From: Euzebya pacifica | GTDB lineage: Bacteria > Actinomycetota > Nitriliruptoria > Euzebyales > Euzebyaceae | Assembly (NCBI RefSeq): GCF_003344865.1 | Contig: NZ_CP031165.1 | Coordinates: 2,113,910-2,177,909, forward strand | DNA length: 64,000 nt | Direction of reading: 5' to 3' | Part shown: in pieces, positions 18,854 through 28,329 of the stretch | How the letters are laid out: the number at the start of each line of letters is the position of its first letter | Numbering within the stretch: the stretch's first letter is position 1 | Translations under genes and position numbers: made by a program | The notes under the pieces: model-generated | What the model saw: the letters and a program-made list of their open reading frames with translations, nothing else | What the model was told of the DNA's origin: nothing | Database searches by the model: none

Positions 18854-18859
18854 TAGCGT
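18854..18859 (+). promoter_or_regulatory. -10 box TAGCGT of the riboflavin operon
   Basis: TAGCGT lies exactly 6 bases before the ribD GTG (18866), predicting a leaderless operon mRNA. There is no room for an FMN riboswitch in the 30-base gap. Confidence 0.55.
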
Positions 18860-18865
18860 GGGGAC

Positions 18866-19882
18866 GTGACCCTCCCCCGTGACATCGAGATGCTGGACCA
18901 CGCCTTCGTGCTGGCCGAGCACGGTCGCGGACGGACGTGTCCCAACCCGTTCGTCGGCTGCGTCATCGCCGACGCCGACGGCACCATGGTGGGGGAGGGG
19001 TGGACCCAGCCGGCCGGCGGCTCCCACGCCGAGGTCGTGGCGCTGGCGATGGCCGGCGATCGCGCCCGCGGCGGCACCGCCTGGGTGACGCTGGAGCCGT
19101 GCAACCACCACGGTCGCACCCCACCGTGCAGCCAGGCGCTGCTCGACGCCGGGATCGCCCGCCTCGTGTACGCGCTGTCCGACCCCAACCCCGTGGCGAT
19201 CGGCGGCGGGACGATGCTGGCCGAGGCAGGGGTCGAGGTCGTCCCCGACGCCGCCGTCGACCGGGCCCGCCAGCAGCACGAGATCTTCCTCCACGGCATC
19301 GCGACCGGGCGCCCGTTCGTGATCCTCAAGACCGCGACCAGCCTCGACGGGCGCATCGCCGACCACACCGGCACGTCGCAGTGGATCACCGGTCCGGCCA
19401 CCCGCGCCCGCGGCCACGAGCTGCGTCGCGAGGTCGACGCCGTCCTCGTCGGGTCCGCCACGGCGCTGGCCGACGACCCATCGCTGACGGTTCGGTTGCC
19501 GGGCTGGGACGGGCCGCAGCCACGTCGGGTCGTGCTCGACCGCCGAGGTCGTACCGAGGGTGCCGACCTGAAGCTGTTCACCGACGGGTTGGCTCCGACC
19601 ACCGTGCTCGACAGTCCCGATCCCGCCGCGGCCCTCGCGACGCTGTGGGAGCTCGGCGTGCACAGCGTGCTGGTCGAGGGCGGCGCCGGCGTGGCCGGTG
19701 CGTTCGTGGCCGCGGGGCTGGTCGATCGCTACGTCCTGCACCTCGGCAACGTCCTGCTCGGCGAGGGGCTCGGCGCGCTGTCGACGCGGGTGGCGCTGCC
19801 GGACGCGCCACGCCTGCGATTGGTGTCCGCGGAGCTGTCCGGTGACGATGTTGTCCTGACCGCCTACCCGAGGACCCCCTGA
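18866..19882 (+). CDS. ribD: Bifunctional riboflavin deaminase/reductase RibD
   Basis: 338 residues. The deaminase half has the zinc motif SHAEVVAL and TLEPCNHHGRTPPC. The reductase half starts near residue 150 (PFVILKTATSLDGRIAD, QWITGPATRARGHELR, ADDPSLTVRL; VLVEGGAGVAGAFVAAGLVD). It carries out the second and third steps of riboflavin synthesis. It is the first gene of ribD-ribE-ribBA-ribH. Confidence 0.95.
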   Translation: MTLPRDIEMLDHAFVLAEHGRGRTCPNPFVGCVIADADGTMVGEGWTQPAGGSHAEVVALAMAGDRARGGTAWVTLEPCNHHGRTPPCSQALLDAGIARLVYALSDPNPVAIGGGTMLAEAGVEVVPDAAVDRARQQHEIFLHGIATGRPFVILKTATSLDGRIADHTGTSQWITGPATRARGHELRREVDAVLVGSATALADDPSLTVRLPGWDGPQPRRVVLDRRGRTEGADLKLFTDGLAPTTVLDSPDPAAALATLWELGVHSVLVEGGAGVAGAFVAAGLVDRYVLHLGNVLLGEGLGALSTRVALPDAPRLRLVSAELSGDDVVLTAYPRTP

Positions 19883-19885
19883 GCC

Positions 19886-20518
19886 ATGTTCACCGGACTG
19901 ATCGAAGAGGTTGGCGTCGTGCGAGTGCTCGACACCCGAGAGGGGGGCGGCACCATCACGCTGGAGGCCCCGCTGGTCGTGGAGGACGCCTCCATCGGCG
20001 ACTCCATCGCCGTCAACGGCGTCTGCCTGACCGTGACCGAGGTGCACGACGCCCCCGCAGGGTTCACCGCGGAGATGATGGGCGAGACGCTGGTCCGTTC
20101 GGCGCTGGCCGACCTCGTGGAGGGCGACCAGGTCAACCTCGAACGCGCCATGAAGGCCGACGCCCGCCTGGGCGGCCACATGGTGCAGGGACACGTCGAC
20201 GGGGTCGGCACCGTCCGGCTGATCCAGCCCCACGAGGAGTGGACCACGGTCACCTACGACCTGCCCGCCCAGCTGGCGCCCTATGTCGTCGAGAAGGGGT
20301 CGATCACCATCGACGGCACCTCCCTGACCGTCACCGAGGCCGGTGAGGACCACTTCTCCGTGGGCCTGATCCCCCACACCATGGCTGTGACCGTCCACGG
20401 GCGGCGCAAGGTCGGCGACCGCGTCAACCTCGAGGTCGACGTCATCGCCAAGTACGTGGAGCGGCAGCTCGCCGCCCATCTGAGCGCCCACGAGGCGAGG
20501 AGCACCAGCCGTGTCTGA
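19886..20518 (+). CDS. ribE: Riboflavin synthase alpha chain
   Basis: 210 residues. It begins [10 protein letters not shown] and shows the internal two-fold repeat of lumazine-binding barrels: [27 protein letters not shown], then [15 protein letters not shown] and IPHTMAVT. It dismutates two lumazines to riboflavin. It begins 3 bases after ribD and its end overlaps ribBA by 8 bases. Confidence 0.96.
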   Translation: MFTGLIEEVGVVRVLDTREGGGTITLEAPLVVEDASIGDSIAVNGVCLTVTEVHDAPAGFTAEMMGETLVRSALADLVEGDQVNLERAMKADARLGGHMVQGHVDGVGTVRLIQPHEEWTTVTYDLPAQLAPYVVEKGSITIDGTSLTVTEAGEDHFSVGLIPHTMAVTVHGRRKVGDRVNLEVDVIAKYVERQLAAHLSAHEARSTSRV

Positions 20519-21779
20519 GTTCCAGTTCACCCCGATCCCCGACGCCATCGCCGCCATCGGCCGTGGCGAGATGGTGGTCGTCGTCGACGACGAGGACCGC
20601 GAGAACGAGGGCGACCTCATCATGGCCGCCGAGGCCGTGACCCCCGAGAAGATCGCCTTCTTCCTCCACCACACCTCCGGCTACATCTGCACCGCCATCA
20701 CCGGCGAACGCGCGGAGCAGCTTGCCCTGCCGCCGATGGTGGACAACAACACCGACCGGATGAAGACGGCCTACCTGATCACCGTCGACGCCCGTCAGGG
20801 CACGTCCACCGGCATCTCCGCCGCTGACCGTGCCCAGACCATCCACGCGCTGGTCGACCCGCAGACGCGTCCCGAGGACCTGACCCGTCCCGGCCACATC
20901 GTGCCGTTGGAGGCCAAGCCCGGCGGCGTCCTCAAGCGGGCCGGTCACACCGAGGCGGCGGTCGACCTTGCCCGCCTCGCCGGCATGGAGCCCGCCGGGG
21001 TGCTCTGCGAGATCGTCGACGCCAAGAAGACCGACATGGCGCGCCTGCCCGAGCTCAAGGAGTTCGCCAGGGAGCACGACCTCAAGCTGATCAGCATCGC
21101 CGACCTGATCGCCTGGCGGCGTCGGTCCGAGCGGCTGGTCTCCCGCGTCGCCGAGGCCGAGATCCCCACCCCCTACGGCGTGTTCCGTGCCGTCGGCTAC
21201 ACCTCGGAGATGGACAGCCACGACCACATCGCGCTGGTCTACGGGCACCCCGAGAACAAGCCCAACGTGATGGTCCGCATGCACTCGGAATGCCTGACCG
21301 GCGACATCTTCGGGTCGTTGCGCTGCGACTGCGGGCCGCAGCTGCACGACGCGATGCGCCAGATCGCCGAAGCGGGCGAGGGGGTCATCGTCTACATCCG
21401 CGGCCACGAGGGACGCGGCATCGGGATCATGCACAAGCTGCAGGCCTACAAGCTGCAGGACGCCGGACGCGACACCGTCGAGGCCAACATCGAGCTCGGC
21501 TTCCCGGCCGACTCGCGCGACTACGGCACCGGCGCCCAGATCCTGGTCGACCTCGGCCTGTCCACCCTGCGGCTGCTGTCCAACAACCCGGCCAAGCGTG
21601 CCGGCCTGGAGGGCTACGGCCTGGAGATCGTCGAGCGGGTCGCCATCGAGACCGCCCCGACGACGGAGAACCTGCGCTACCTGCGCACCAAGCGCGACCG
21701 GATGGGCCACGATCTGACCCGTCTGGACGGCACCGACGACACCACGACCCAGGAGACGAACACCGATGCGAGTGCATGA
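20511..21779 (+). CDS. ribBA: Bifunctional DHBP synthase / GTP cyclohydrolase II
   Basis: 422 residues from GTG 20511. The RibB half has [11 protein letters not shown] and RPGHIVPL. The RibA half starts near residue 210, with [20 protein letters not shown] (zinc cysteines) and [11 protein letters not shown]. It supplies both precursors of riboflavin: the four-carbon unit and the pyrimidine. The C-terminal ~15 residues (Thr/Asp rich) overlap the ribH start. Confidence 0.95.
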   Translation: MSEFQFTPIPDAIAAIGRGEMVVVVDDEDRENEGDLIMAAEAVTPEKIAFFLHHTSGYICTAITGERAEQLALPPMVDNNTDRMKTAYLITVDARQGTSTGISAADRAQTIHALVDPQTRPEDLTRPGHIVPLEAKPGGVLKRAGHTEAAVDLARLAGMEPAGVLCEIVDAKKTDMARLPELKEFAREHDLKLISIADLIAWRRRSERLVSRVAEAEIPTPYGVFRAVGYTSEMDSHDHIALVYGHPENKPNVMVRMHSECLTGDIFGSLRCDCGPQLHDAMRQIAEAGEGVIVYIRGHEGRGIGIMHKLQAYKLQDAGRDTVEANIELGFPADSRDYGTGAQILVDLGLSTLRLLSNNPAKRAGLEGYGLEIVERVAIETAPTTENLRYLRTKRDRMGHDLTRLDGTDDTTTQETNTDASA

Positions 21780-22224
21780 GGGAAGCCTCGACGGCAGCGG
21801 CCTGCGCGTGGCCGTGGTCGCCAGCCGGTTCAACGACACCATCGTGCAGCGCCTGGTCGACGGGGCCGCCTCCTGCTTGACCAAGCACGGCGTCGCCGAC
21901 GACGACATCGACCTGTACTGGGTACCCGGCGCCTGGGAGATCCCCGTCGTGGCCCAGCGGATCGCCAAGGCCGGCACGGTCGACGCGGTCGTGGCGCTGG
22001 GACTCGTCGTGCGGGGCCAGACCGCCCACTTCGAGTACGTCGCCGGTGAGTCCGCGGCGCTCGGACGGGTGGCGCTGGAGACCGGCGTGCCGATGTCGTT
22101 CGGCGTGCTGACGACGGAGAACTGGGAGCAGGCGCAGGACCGCGCCGGCGGGAAGATGGGCAACAAGGGCTGGGAGGCGGCGCAGGCCGCGCTCGAGACC
22201 GCCACGCTGCTGAAGACCTTGTAG
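21766..22224 (+). CDS. ribH: 6,7-dimethyl-8-ribityllumazine synthase
   Basis: 152 residues from ATG 21766, with AGGAGA 8 bases upstream, inside the end of ribBA. Substrate loops are recognisable: [33 protein letters not shown] (the usual form is ALGAVIRGxTxHFxYV) and FGVLTTEN. It condenses the two products of the pathway and forms a capsid-like shell in many bacteria. Confidence 0.94.
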   Translation: MRVHEGSLDGSGLRVAVVASRFNDTIVQRLVDGAASCLTKHGVADDDIDLYWVPGAWEIPVVAQRIAKAGTVDAVVALGLVVRGQTAHFEYVAGESAALGRVALETGVPMSFGVLTTENWEQAQDRAGGKMGNKGWEAAQAALETATLLKTL

Positions 22225-22234
22225 GCCGGCCTCG

Positions 22235-24007
22235 GTGGGGGAGGCCGGGTCGTCGGGGGGCTGGGTCGGCACGATCCTGCGGGTCGGTGCGGCCCCGGCC
22301 GTGCTCGTCGGCCTGATCGCGTGGGTCGTGGCACCCCGATGGGGTGAGGTCGTGGAGCGCGGCGGCCTGCCGTCGACTGCGGTGGTCGTTGCGGTCGTCG
22401 TCGCCAACGTCGTCGCCAACGGCGGCCTGGCGTGGATGTGGGTGGCGCTGGTCCGATCCGGCAGCACCGATGTCGACGTCCGGGCGGCGGTGCGGGCCCA
22501 CGCGGTGTCGTTGCCGGCCCGCTACCTGGCACCCGGTGGCCACGTCCCTGCACGGGCTGCGGCCGCTCGGCGCCACGGCCTGTCGGTGACGGCCGGGGTC
22601 GGGCTCGGCGGGGTCGAGCTGGTGCTGTCGGTCCTGGTCCTCTCCCTGGTGTCGCTGGCCACGATGCCCGGCTGGGTGGCGGTCGAGGGGGCAGGGCGGA
22701 CGGCCTGGCTCGCCGTCCTGCCGGCTGCGGCAGCCCTCGCGCTGCTCGTGGCCCCGACGCCGACCATGACCGCAGCGGCTCGGACGGTGCGCACGTTGGC
22801 CCGCCTGCTCCCGTCGGGGGCGGTCGACCGGTTGGCCATCCCCGCGGATGGAGGAGGGACGGGGACCGACCGTCGCACGGGACGGCTGGTGCGCGGTGTG
22901 GCGCTGCGCTACCTCGGGGTCCTCGGGGTGCGCAGCCTGGGGTTCGTCGTCCTGGGGACCGCGGTCGTCGGGCACGTCGACGCCCACGTCGTGACCGCCC
23001 TCCTGGGCGGCTTCGCCGTCAGCAACCTCGTCGGTCGGGTCGTCGTCATCGCACCGGCGGGCCTCGGGGTGCGCGAGGCCATGCTCCTGGCCGTGCTGGC
23101 CCCGACGCTGGGCATCGGCCCGGCCGGGGTCATCGCGGTGGTGGCCCGGCTGCTGGACGCCGTCGCCGAGGCGGTCTTCGTCGGGCTGGCGCTGCTGTGG
23201 CGGGACCCGCGGGCACGCGGTGCCCTCGAGGGGGATGCCGTCCTCGTGCTGCCCGACGCGACCGCCGTCCTCGTCGGCATGGTGCACGAGCGCACCTGGT
23301 CCCGGGTGGCCGAAGGCAAGCAGGGCGCGCAGCGGGTGTGGTGCAAGCAGCACCTCGACCGTCGTCGTCGCCCGGATCCTGCCGGTGCGCGTGCCCAGGC
23401 CGCGGCTGCGCGCCGTGCCGCCGGTGTCGGACTGCCGGCGGTTCCGCCCCTGGCCCTGCTGGAGGAGTGCGCGGTCACCGTCCACCCGTGGGTGGACGTC
23501 GAACCGCCCGGCAGCGGCTTGCCCACGCTGGTCGGCCGCCTCGCCCTGGGACAGGTCGACGGGACCGGATCGGCACCGCTGTTCGGCGTGGATGCCGTGA
23601 TGGCCGGGGTGGCAGGTCCGGTACTGCTGGACCTGCCCGACCTGTCCGGATCGCCCGAACAGCAGGCGGGCGAGCTGGTCGCCAGCGCCCTGCGGATCAG
23701 GTGGGGGCGGCCGTTGCGGGGGTTCGTGGCCGGGCCGGACTGGCCGCTGGCCGTCGCCGTGCTCGCCGAGCTGGCGGTGCGTCCCTCGACCGACGTCGTG
23801 CGTCACCGGCAGCTCGAGTGGTGGAGCGACCGGCGAGGGGAGTGGGTGGGTCGAACCGGCAGGGACGCCGCCACCCGGTGGCTCGGTGTCCACACCCTGG
23901 GGGTGGCCTACCACCGACGGATCCTCCACGGGCTGGCCGCGGGACGGTTGTCGCCGACGCCCGACGGCCCGGTTCCCGCGTCAGGCACTGTCGAGGTGAT
24001 CAGGTGA
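22235..24007 (+). CDS. Flippase-like membrane protein (LPG synthase TM family) with soluble C-terminal domain
   Basis: 590 residues. Residues 1-325 hold about eight membrane segments and the family signature APAGLGVREAMLLAVL typical of the MprF/AglD-like flippase domain. Residues ~330-590 are soluble. Its opening (WCKQHLDRRRRP, AAAARRAAGVGLPAVPPL, CAVTVHPWVDVEP) is laid out like the N-lobe of an aminoglycoside-phosphotransferase-type kinase, but no HGDxxxxN or DFD motif can be seen, so any kinase kinship is speculative. It starts at GTG 22235, 10 bases after ribH, and overlaps the next methyltransferase by GTGA. Export or flipping of a polyprenyl- or glycolipid is inferred. Confidence 0.7.
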   Translation: MGEAGSSGGWVGTILRVGAAPAVLVGLIAWVVAPRWGEVVERGGLPSTAVVVAVVVANVVANGGLAWMWVALVRSGSTDVDVRAAVRAHAVSLPARYLAPGGHVPARAAAARRHGLSVTAGVGLGGVELVLSVLVLSLVSLATMPGWVAVEGAGRTAWLAVLPAAAALALLVAPTPTMTAAARTVRTLARLLPSGAVDRLAIPADGGGTGTDRRTGRLVRGVALRYLGVLGVRSLGFVVLGTAVVGHVDAHVVTALLGGFAVSNLVGRVVVIAPAGLGVREAMLLAVLAPTLGIGPAGVIAVVARLLDAVAEAVFVGLALLWRDPRARGALEGDAVLVLPDATAVLVGMVHERTWSRVAEGKQGAQRVWCKQHLDRRRRPDPAGARAQAAAARRAAGVGLPAVPPLALLEECAVTVHPWVDVEPPGSGLPTLVGRLALGQVDGTGSAPLFGVDAVMAGVAGPVLLDLPDLSGSPEQQAGELVASALRIRWGRPLRGFVAGPDWPLAVAVLAELAVRPSTDVVRHRQLEWWSDRRGEWVGRTGRDAATRWLGVHTLGVAYHRRILHGLAAGRLSPTPDGPVPASGTVEVIR

Positions 24008-24669
24008 CCACCCCTGCCGACGCCGATCGGGCCACCCGGGACCGCTACGCGACCGCCGAGTCCGCCACCCGGTACGTGTCCGAGCTCGACCATCCCGTGG
24101 CCCGCGTGATCGCCGCCGGCGAACACCGGGCGGTGCGCCGAGCCGTCGCAAGCCTGGGCGGGCCGCCCAACGACGGCTGCTGGCTGGACGTCGCCGGCGG
24201 GTCGGGCAAGCTTGCCTCTGCCGGCCTCCCCGGCCGGCGGATCGCCCTCGACGTGTCACGACCCATGTTGGCCCGGGACCGCAGCGGATCCCCGGCGATC
24301 GTCGCCGATGCACGTGCCCTGCCCCTGGCCGACGGCGCCGTCGACGTGGTCGTCGTCCTGCGCCTGCTCCATCGGTGTTCCGACGACATGGTCCGGATCG
24401 TGGTGGCCGAGGGACTGCGCGCGGCCAGGCTCGGCGTGGTCATCAGCGACACGCTCCCCACGCCGGTGTGGCGGTCGGTACTGCGACGGATGTTGGGCCG
24501 TTCGCCCGTGGCGGGCGGACGAACACGGGACCGGCTCCGCAGCCTCGTGGTCGATGGCGGGGGCCGCATCGCCGTCGACGTGGCCACGGTGCCGCTCCTC
24601 TCCAGCGAACATGTCGTGCTGATCACGGCGGGGTTGATTCGAGATTTCCGGTCACCAAACCGCTGCTGA
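24004..24669 (+). CDS. Class I SAM-dependent methyltransferase
   Basis: 221 residues from GTG 24004 overlapping the upstream stop. It has the Rossmann motif I WLDVAGGSGKLA, an acidic end of strand 2 (ALDVSRPML), DARALPLADGAVDVVVVLRLLHR (motifs II-III as in Methyltransf_11) and ISDTLPTPVW. The start RYATAESATRYV resembles other small lipid- or quinone-directed methyltransferases. Coupling to the flippase-like gene suggests a shared lipid or cell-envelope substrate (inference). Confidence 0.78.
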   Translation: MTTPADADRATRDRYATAESATRYVSELDHPVARVIAAGEHRAVRRAVASLGGPPNDGCWLDVAGGSGKLASAGLPGRRIALDVSRPMLARDRSGSPAIVADARALPLADGAVDVVVVLRLLHRCSDDMVRIVVAEGLRAARLGVVISDTLPTPVWRSVLRRMLGRSPVAGGRTRDRLRSLVVDGGGRIAVDVATVPLLSSEHVVLITAGLIRDFRSPNRC

Positions 24670-24673
24670 ACCA

Positions 24674-24702
24674 TTGACCAGTTCAGTTCGGGACCCTAGG
24701 TA
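24674..24702 (+). promoter_or_regulatory. Promoter of the second M14-CWB2 gene
   Basis: TTGACC (24674-24679) and TAGGTA (24697-24702) with a 17-base spacer. The predicted start near 24709 gives a leader of ~70 bases that contains AGGAG before the TTG start. Confidence 0.6.
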
Positions 24703-24777
24703 TTGCGCTCTCCGAAACGGGAATGCGTCCAGCGGAACGCTGGGTCGTAGTCCCTCCCGCCGCACAGGAGTGCACCC

Positions 24778-27700
24778 TTGCAAACCTTCTCACGTCCCCG
24801 ATCATCCGTGATCACCGTCGCCTGGATGGTGGTCGCGCTGCTGGTTTCCTCGTTGCTCGTGGTCTCCCCGGCCCGAGCAGCGACCTTCGTCGCCGACTTC
24901 TCCGCTGACACCCCCGGCGCCCCGCCCGCCGGCTGGACGTCCCGTTGGGCGCCCGGATACTTCGCGGTCCAGGACGACCCGCTTCGCCTCGTCCAGGGGC
25001 CGTCGTCGAGCCCGGATCGCCTGCTCAGCTTCGATGCCGCTGGCACCCCGAACAGCCCCGAGGTCAGGACGGTGGTGCATGTCGGCGCGGACAACAACGC
25101 CAGCACCAGCTTCCAGGTCCACCTCGCCGGGTCCGGTGAGGAGGACGCCGAGACGTCGTACTTCGTCGAGGAGTACCGCGGCGACCTGCGCCTGCGCGTC
25201 AACATCGCTGGTGACGTCACCACCCTCGCCGAGGTGGCCATCCCCGGCGACTTCCAGAGCAACACCTGGTACGAGCTCGCCTTCGCCGAGGACGACGGGG
25301 ACCTGACCGCCTCCATCTGGCCGCTCGGCACGCCCGAGCCCGCCGCCCCCATGCTGACCTACACCGACCCCACCCCGTTGCCCAACGGCTGGGTCGGCAT
25401 CGGTTCGGGCAACGCCGGCACCAACCCGGCCTACGCCGACTTCGCCTGGTTCGCCGTTGGCACGGGCAACGACCCCGCGCCCGCCCCGACACCCACCGTC
25501 GTCGACCAGTCCGTCGCGCCCACGCAGGCCGTGGCCGGCGTGGCCGTCACCCCCGAGTGGGGCTTCACCACCGTCACCTGGGACCCGGCCACCGAGAACG
25601 ACCAGCTGGTCACCCAGTACGAGATCGAGCGCATCCCTGTCGACGCGACCAACACCCCGATCGACAGCGAGCTGCTGATCGGCATCTGGCGCTACAACCG
25701 CTACACCTACACCGGCGAGTCGACCACCTTCGCCGACGCCGGCTTCATCCCCGGCGACCGGTACGGCTGGCGCGTGCGCGCGGTGGCTGCCGGGGTCGAG
25801 GGCCCCTGGTCTGACTGGGTGTACGCCGACACCATGGAGGCGCCGAGCCCGTCGGACGCCTTCCGCACCGAGTTCGAGGAGGACCCCGACGACTGGACCT
25901 CCTACGAGGGCGAGGTTGCGTTCACCAACCTCATCAAGACCAACAGCGACCGGGTCCGTGTCGAGCTCATGGGACGCACCCACCTCGGCCGCGACATCAA
26001 CCTGTTCGTCTTCGGTGACCCACCCCCGACCCCGGAGGTCGCACGCGAGGGCGACACGGTCTTCCTCAACTGCAACGTCCACGGTCCCGAAGCCGGTGGC
26101 CGCGAGGCCTGCTTCATGATCATCCGCTACCTCGCACTCGACGACGACCCGTTCATCGACGAGCTGCTCGACGAGGTCACCGTCATCGTCATGCCGTCCA
26201 TGAACGGCGACGGACGGGCAGCCGGAAGCCGTGGCAACGCCCGTGGCCAGGACCTCAACCGCGACCACTCCCTCCTGCGCGAGCCGGAGCCCCTGGCCGT
26301 GGCCCGAGCCATGAGCCTCTACGAGCCGACGATCGCCATCGACGGCCACCACTACGGCAACAACGACGTCGGTGACCTGCCGCTGCTGTGGGCCCGCAAC
26401 GAGGCGGTCGACGCCGAGCTGGCCAGCTACACGCAGAACGCCCTGACGCTGGACTACCTGTTCAACGCTGCCGAGGACGACGGCTGGTGGCCCCAGCCCT
26501 ACCCGATCGGGTACAGCGAGGAGACCATCCTTCGCAACACCCTCGGCCTGAAGGGCATCGTCGGCATCCTCCTGGAGTCCCGCAGCAACGGTGGGCCGAC
26601 CCGGCCCAACGCCTCCGGCTCCGGCGGACCGACCCAGCAGAACCACAACGACCGACGCCACGTCTACTCCCACCTGTGGACCTACCGCGAGCTGCTTCGC
26701 TTCGCGGTGGCCCACCACGAGGACGCCGCTGCGGTCCAGGCCGCATCGTTCGAGCAGAACTCCCTCAACGAGGGGCCGCTGATCCTGCACGGCACCCGGG
26801 ACACCCCCCGGATCAGCCCGCCGATCCGCGACAGCCGCGAGGGAACCATCGTCGACCCGGCGCCCTGCGGATACCTGATCACCCAGGAGCAGTACACCGA
26901 ACGCATCGAGTACGAGGGCGACCCACAGTTCGGCCTCATGCCGTCGGCAGAGACCCGGCTGGAGGCACACGGCATCCAGGTGGAAGTGGTTGACGAGGGG
27001 ATCTACATCCCGCTCGGCCAGCCCCTCCGCGGACTGATCGCGCTGCTGTTCGACCCGGCAGCCCCGGGCCAGCAGGACGACTACTCCAGCTACGGGTCCT
27101 ACCAGGGACCGTTCCTCTACAGCGGCGAGGCCGTCCGGGTCACCGAGTGCCCGAGCGATCCGGTCGACCCCGGTCCCGTCGACCCGGGTCCCGTCACCCC
27201 GACCCCGACCCCGACGCCGGAGCCCACGCCGACGCCCGAGCCCACCCCGGAGCCGACCCCGGCACCGGAGCCCTTCGTCCAGCGCCTCGAGGGTGCGGGC
27301 CGTGTCCAGACCGCCATCGCCGTGTCGCAGGCCGACTTCGCCGACGGTGAGGCCAGCAACATCATCCTGGCCCGTGCCGACGAGTACGCCGATGCCCTTG
27401 CCGGGGCACCGTTGGCCGTCGAACTGCACGCGCCCGTCCTGATCAACCCCTCCGACAGCCTCGACGCCGAGGTTGCAGCGGAGATCGCCCGAGCGCTGGC
27501 GCCCGGCGGCAGCGTCTACCTGCTGGGTGGCGAGTCCGCGCTGGCCAGCACCATCGAGGACAGCCTGACCGAGGCCGGCTACCAGGCCGTCCGTCTCGCC
27601 GGTGACAGCCGGATCGAGACGGCGCTGGAGATCGCCGACGTCATCGGGGACCCGTCGGAGCTGCTGATCACCAACGGCTATGACTTCCCCGACGCCATGG

Positions 27701-28155
27701 CCGCCGGTGCGGCTGCTGGTGCGCGTGGTGGTGCGGTGCTGCTGACGCCGGCGGGTGAGCCCCACCCGGCGGTCGACGCCTACCTCGGGTCCAGCGATGC
27801 CGACGTCTACGCCATCGGTGGCCCCGCGGCTGCCGCGTATCCCGACGCCGAGTCGGTGGTCGGTGCAACCCGCCATGCCACGGCGGTCCTGGTTGCGGAG
27901 ACGTTCTTCGACAGCCCCATGGCCGTCGGGTTCGCCCGTGACGACGCGTTCCCCGACGCGCTGGCAGGCGGTCCACGCCTGGCACGCCTGGACGCGCCGC
28001 TGCTGCTGACGGCATCCGGTGACCTCAGCCCGGACACGGCTGACTACCTCGAGGCCACCACCTCGGTGACCAGCGCGGTCCTGCTCGGTGGCGAGAGCGC
28101 CATCGGCGCGATCGTCCTCGAGGCCATCGAGGCGCTGTTGCACCCCGTCCGCTGA
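24778..28155 (+). CDS. Secreted M14 peptidase with FN3-like domain and CWB2 repeats
   Basis: 1125 residues from TTG 24778 (AGGAG 10 bases upstream). A signal peptide (VAWMVVALLVSSLLVVSPARA) is followed by a concanavalin-like segment (~30-225), a fibronectin-like domain (~240-355) and an M14 domain with H435/E438 (HGPEAGGREAC), H524 (IDGHHYGNN) and catalytic E600 (GILLES). A Pro/Thr/Glu linker (PTPEPTP repeats, ~795-830) leads to three CWB2 repeats (~838-1125). It is a larger paralogue of the protein at 1447-3804: both have DWTS(Y/L)EGE, NRDH and a Cys-Gly-Tyr-Leu segment. It is probably a surface-bound carboxypeptidase. Confidence 0.87.
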   Translation: MQTFSRPRSSVITVAWMVVALLVSSLLVVSPARAATFVADFSADTPGAPPAGWTSRWAPGYFAVQDDPLRLVQGPSSSPDRLLSFDAAGTPNSPEVRTVVHVGADNNASTSFQVHLAGSGEEDAETSYFVEEYRGDLRLRVNIAGDVTTLAEVAIPGDFQSNTWYELAFAEDDGDLTASIWPLGTPEPAAPMLTYTDPTPLPNGWVGIGSGNAGTNPAYADFAWFAVGTGNDPAPAPTPTVVDQSVAPTQAVAGVAVTPEWGFTTVTWDPATENDQLVTQYEIERIPVDATNTPIDSELLIGIWRYNRYTYTGESTTFADAGFIPGDRYGWRVRAVAAGVEGPWSDWVYADTMEAPSPSDAFRTEFEEDPDDWTSYEGEVAFTNLIKTNSDRVRVELMGRTHLGRDINLFVFGDPPPTPEVAREGDTVFLNCNVHGPEAGGREACFMIIRYLALDDDPFIDELLDEVTVIVMPSMNGDGRAAGSRGNARGQDLNRDHSLLREPEPLAVARAMSLYEPTIAIDGHHYGNNDVGDLPLLWARNEAVDAELASYTQNALTLDYLFNAAEDDGWWPQPYPIGYSEETILRNTLGLKGIVGILLESRSNGGPTRPNASGSGGPTQQNHNDRRHVYSHLWTYRELLRFAVAHHEDAAAVQAASFEQNSLNEGPLILHGTRDTPRISPPIRDSREGTIVDPAPCGYLITQEQYTERIEYEGDPQFGLMPSAETRLEAHGIQVEVVDEGIYIPLGQPLRGLIALLFDPAAPGQQDDYSSYGSYQGPFLYSGEAVRVTECPSDPVDPGPVDPGPVTPTPTPTPEPTPTPEPTPEPTPAPEPFVQRLEGAGRVQTAIAVSQADFADGEASNIILARADEYADALAGAPLAVELHAPVLINPSDSLDAEVAAEIARALAPGGSVYLLGGESALASTIEDSLTEAGYQAVRLAGDSRIETALEIADVIGDPSELLITNGYDFPDAMAAGAAAGARGGAVLLTPAGEPHPAVDAYLGSSDADVYAIGGPAAAAYPDAESVVGATRHATAVLVAETFFDSPMAVGFARDDAFPDALAGGPRLARLDAPLLLTASGDLSPDTADYLEATTSVTSAVLLGGESAIGAIVLEAIEALLHPVR
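27161..27276 (+). repeat. Coding tandem repeat for a Pro/Thr/Glu linker
   Basis: Short repeats first encode PVDPG, then PTPTPEP units of 6-18 bases. This is the flexible wall-spanning linker between the catalytic part and the CWB2 repeats, and such repeats are prone to length change. Confidence 0.8.
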
Positions 28156-28250
28156 TCCATGGCGGCCGCCTCGACGAACTGTCGGGGCGGCCGTCGATCA
28201 GCACCCAGCTGTCCAGCTCGAGCTGTGCAGCCGAACCCAACCACCAAGCC

Positions 28251-28294
28251 CACCAACGAGGTCACGTCGCCCGCACGACGCGACCTCGTTGGTG
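28251..28294. terminator. Bidirectional terminator hairpin
   Basis: CACCAACGAGGTC (28251-28263) pairs perfectly with GACCTCGTTGGTG (28282-28294), 13 bp. Inside, CGTCG (28265-28269) pairs with CGACG (28276-28280). It lies between the convergent M14 and ProA-like genes. No T-tract follows, as is common in high-GC actinobacteria. Confidence 0.7.
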
Positions 28295-28329
28295 CGTGTG
28301 GGGGCAGTTCTGGCGCCGGGGTCGTCGCG

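Noticed and set aside
18836..18865. FMN riboswitch before the riboflavin operon
   Set aside because: Only 30 bases separate ribD from the upstream gene and they hold a -10 box; the conserved riboswitch core is absent.
17705..20674. 989-codon open frame on the minus strand
   Set aside because: Shadow of the GGDEF, ribD and ribE genes; no domain or start context.
24802..28143. 1113-codon open frame on the minus strand
   Set aside because: Antisense to the M14-CWB2 gene, which has a signal peptide, catalytic residues and repeats.
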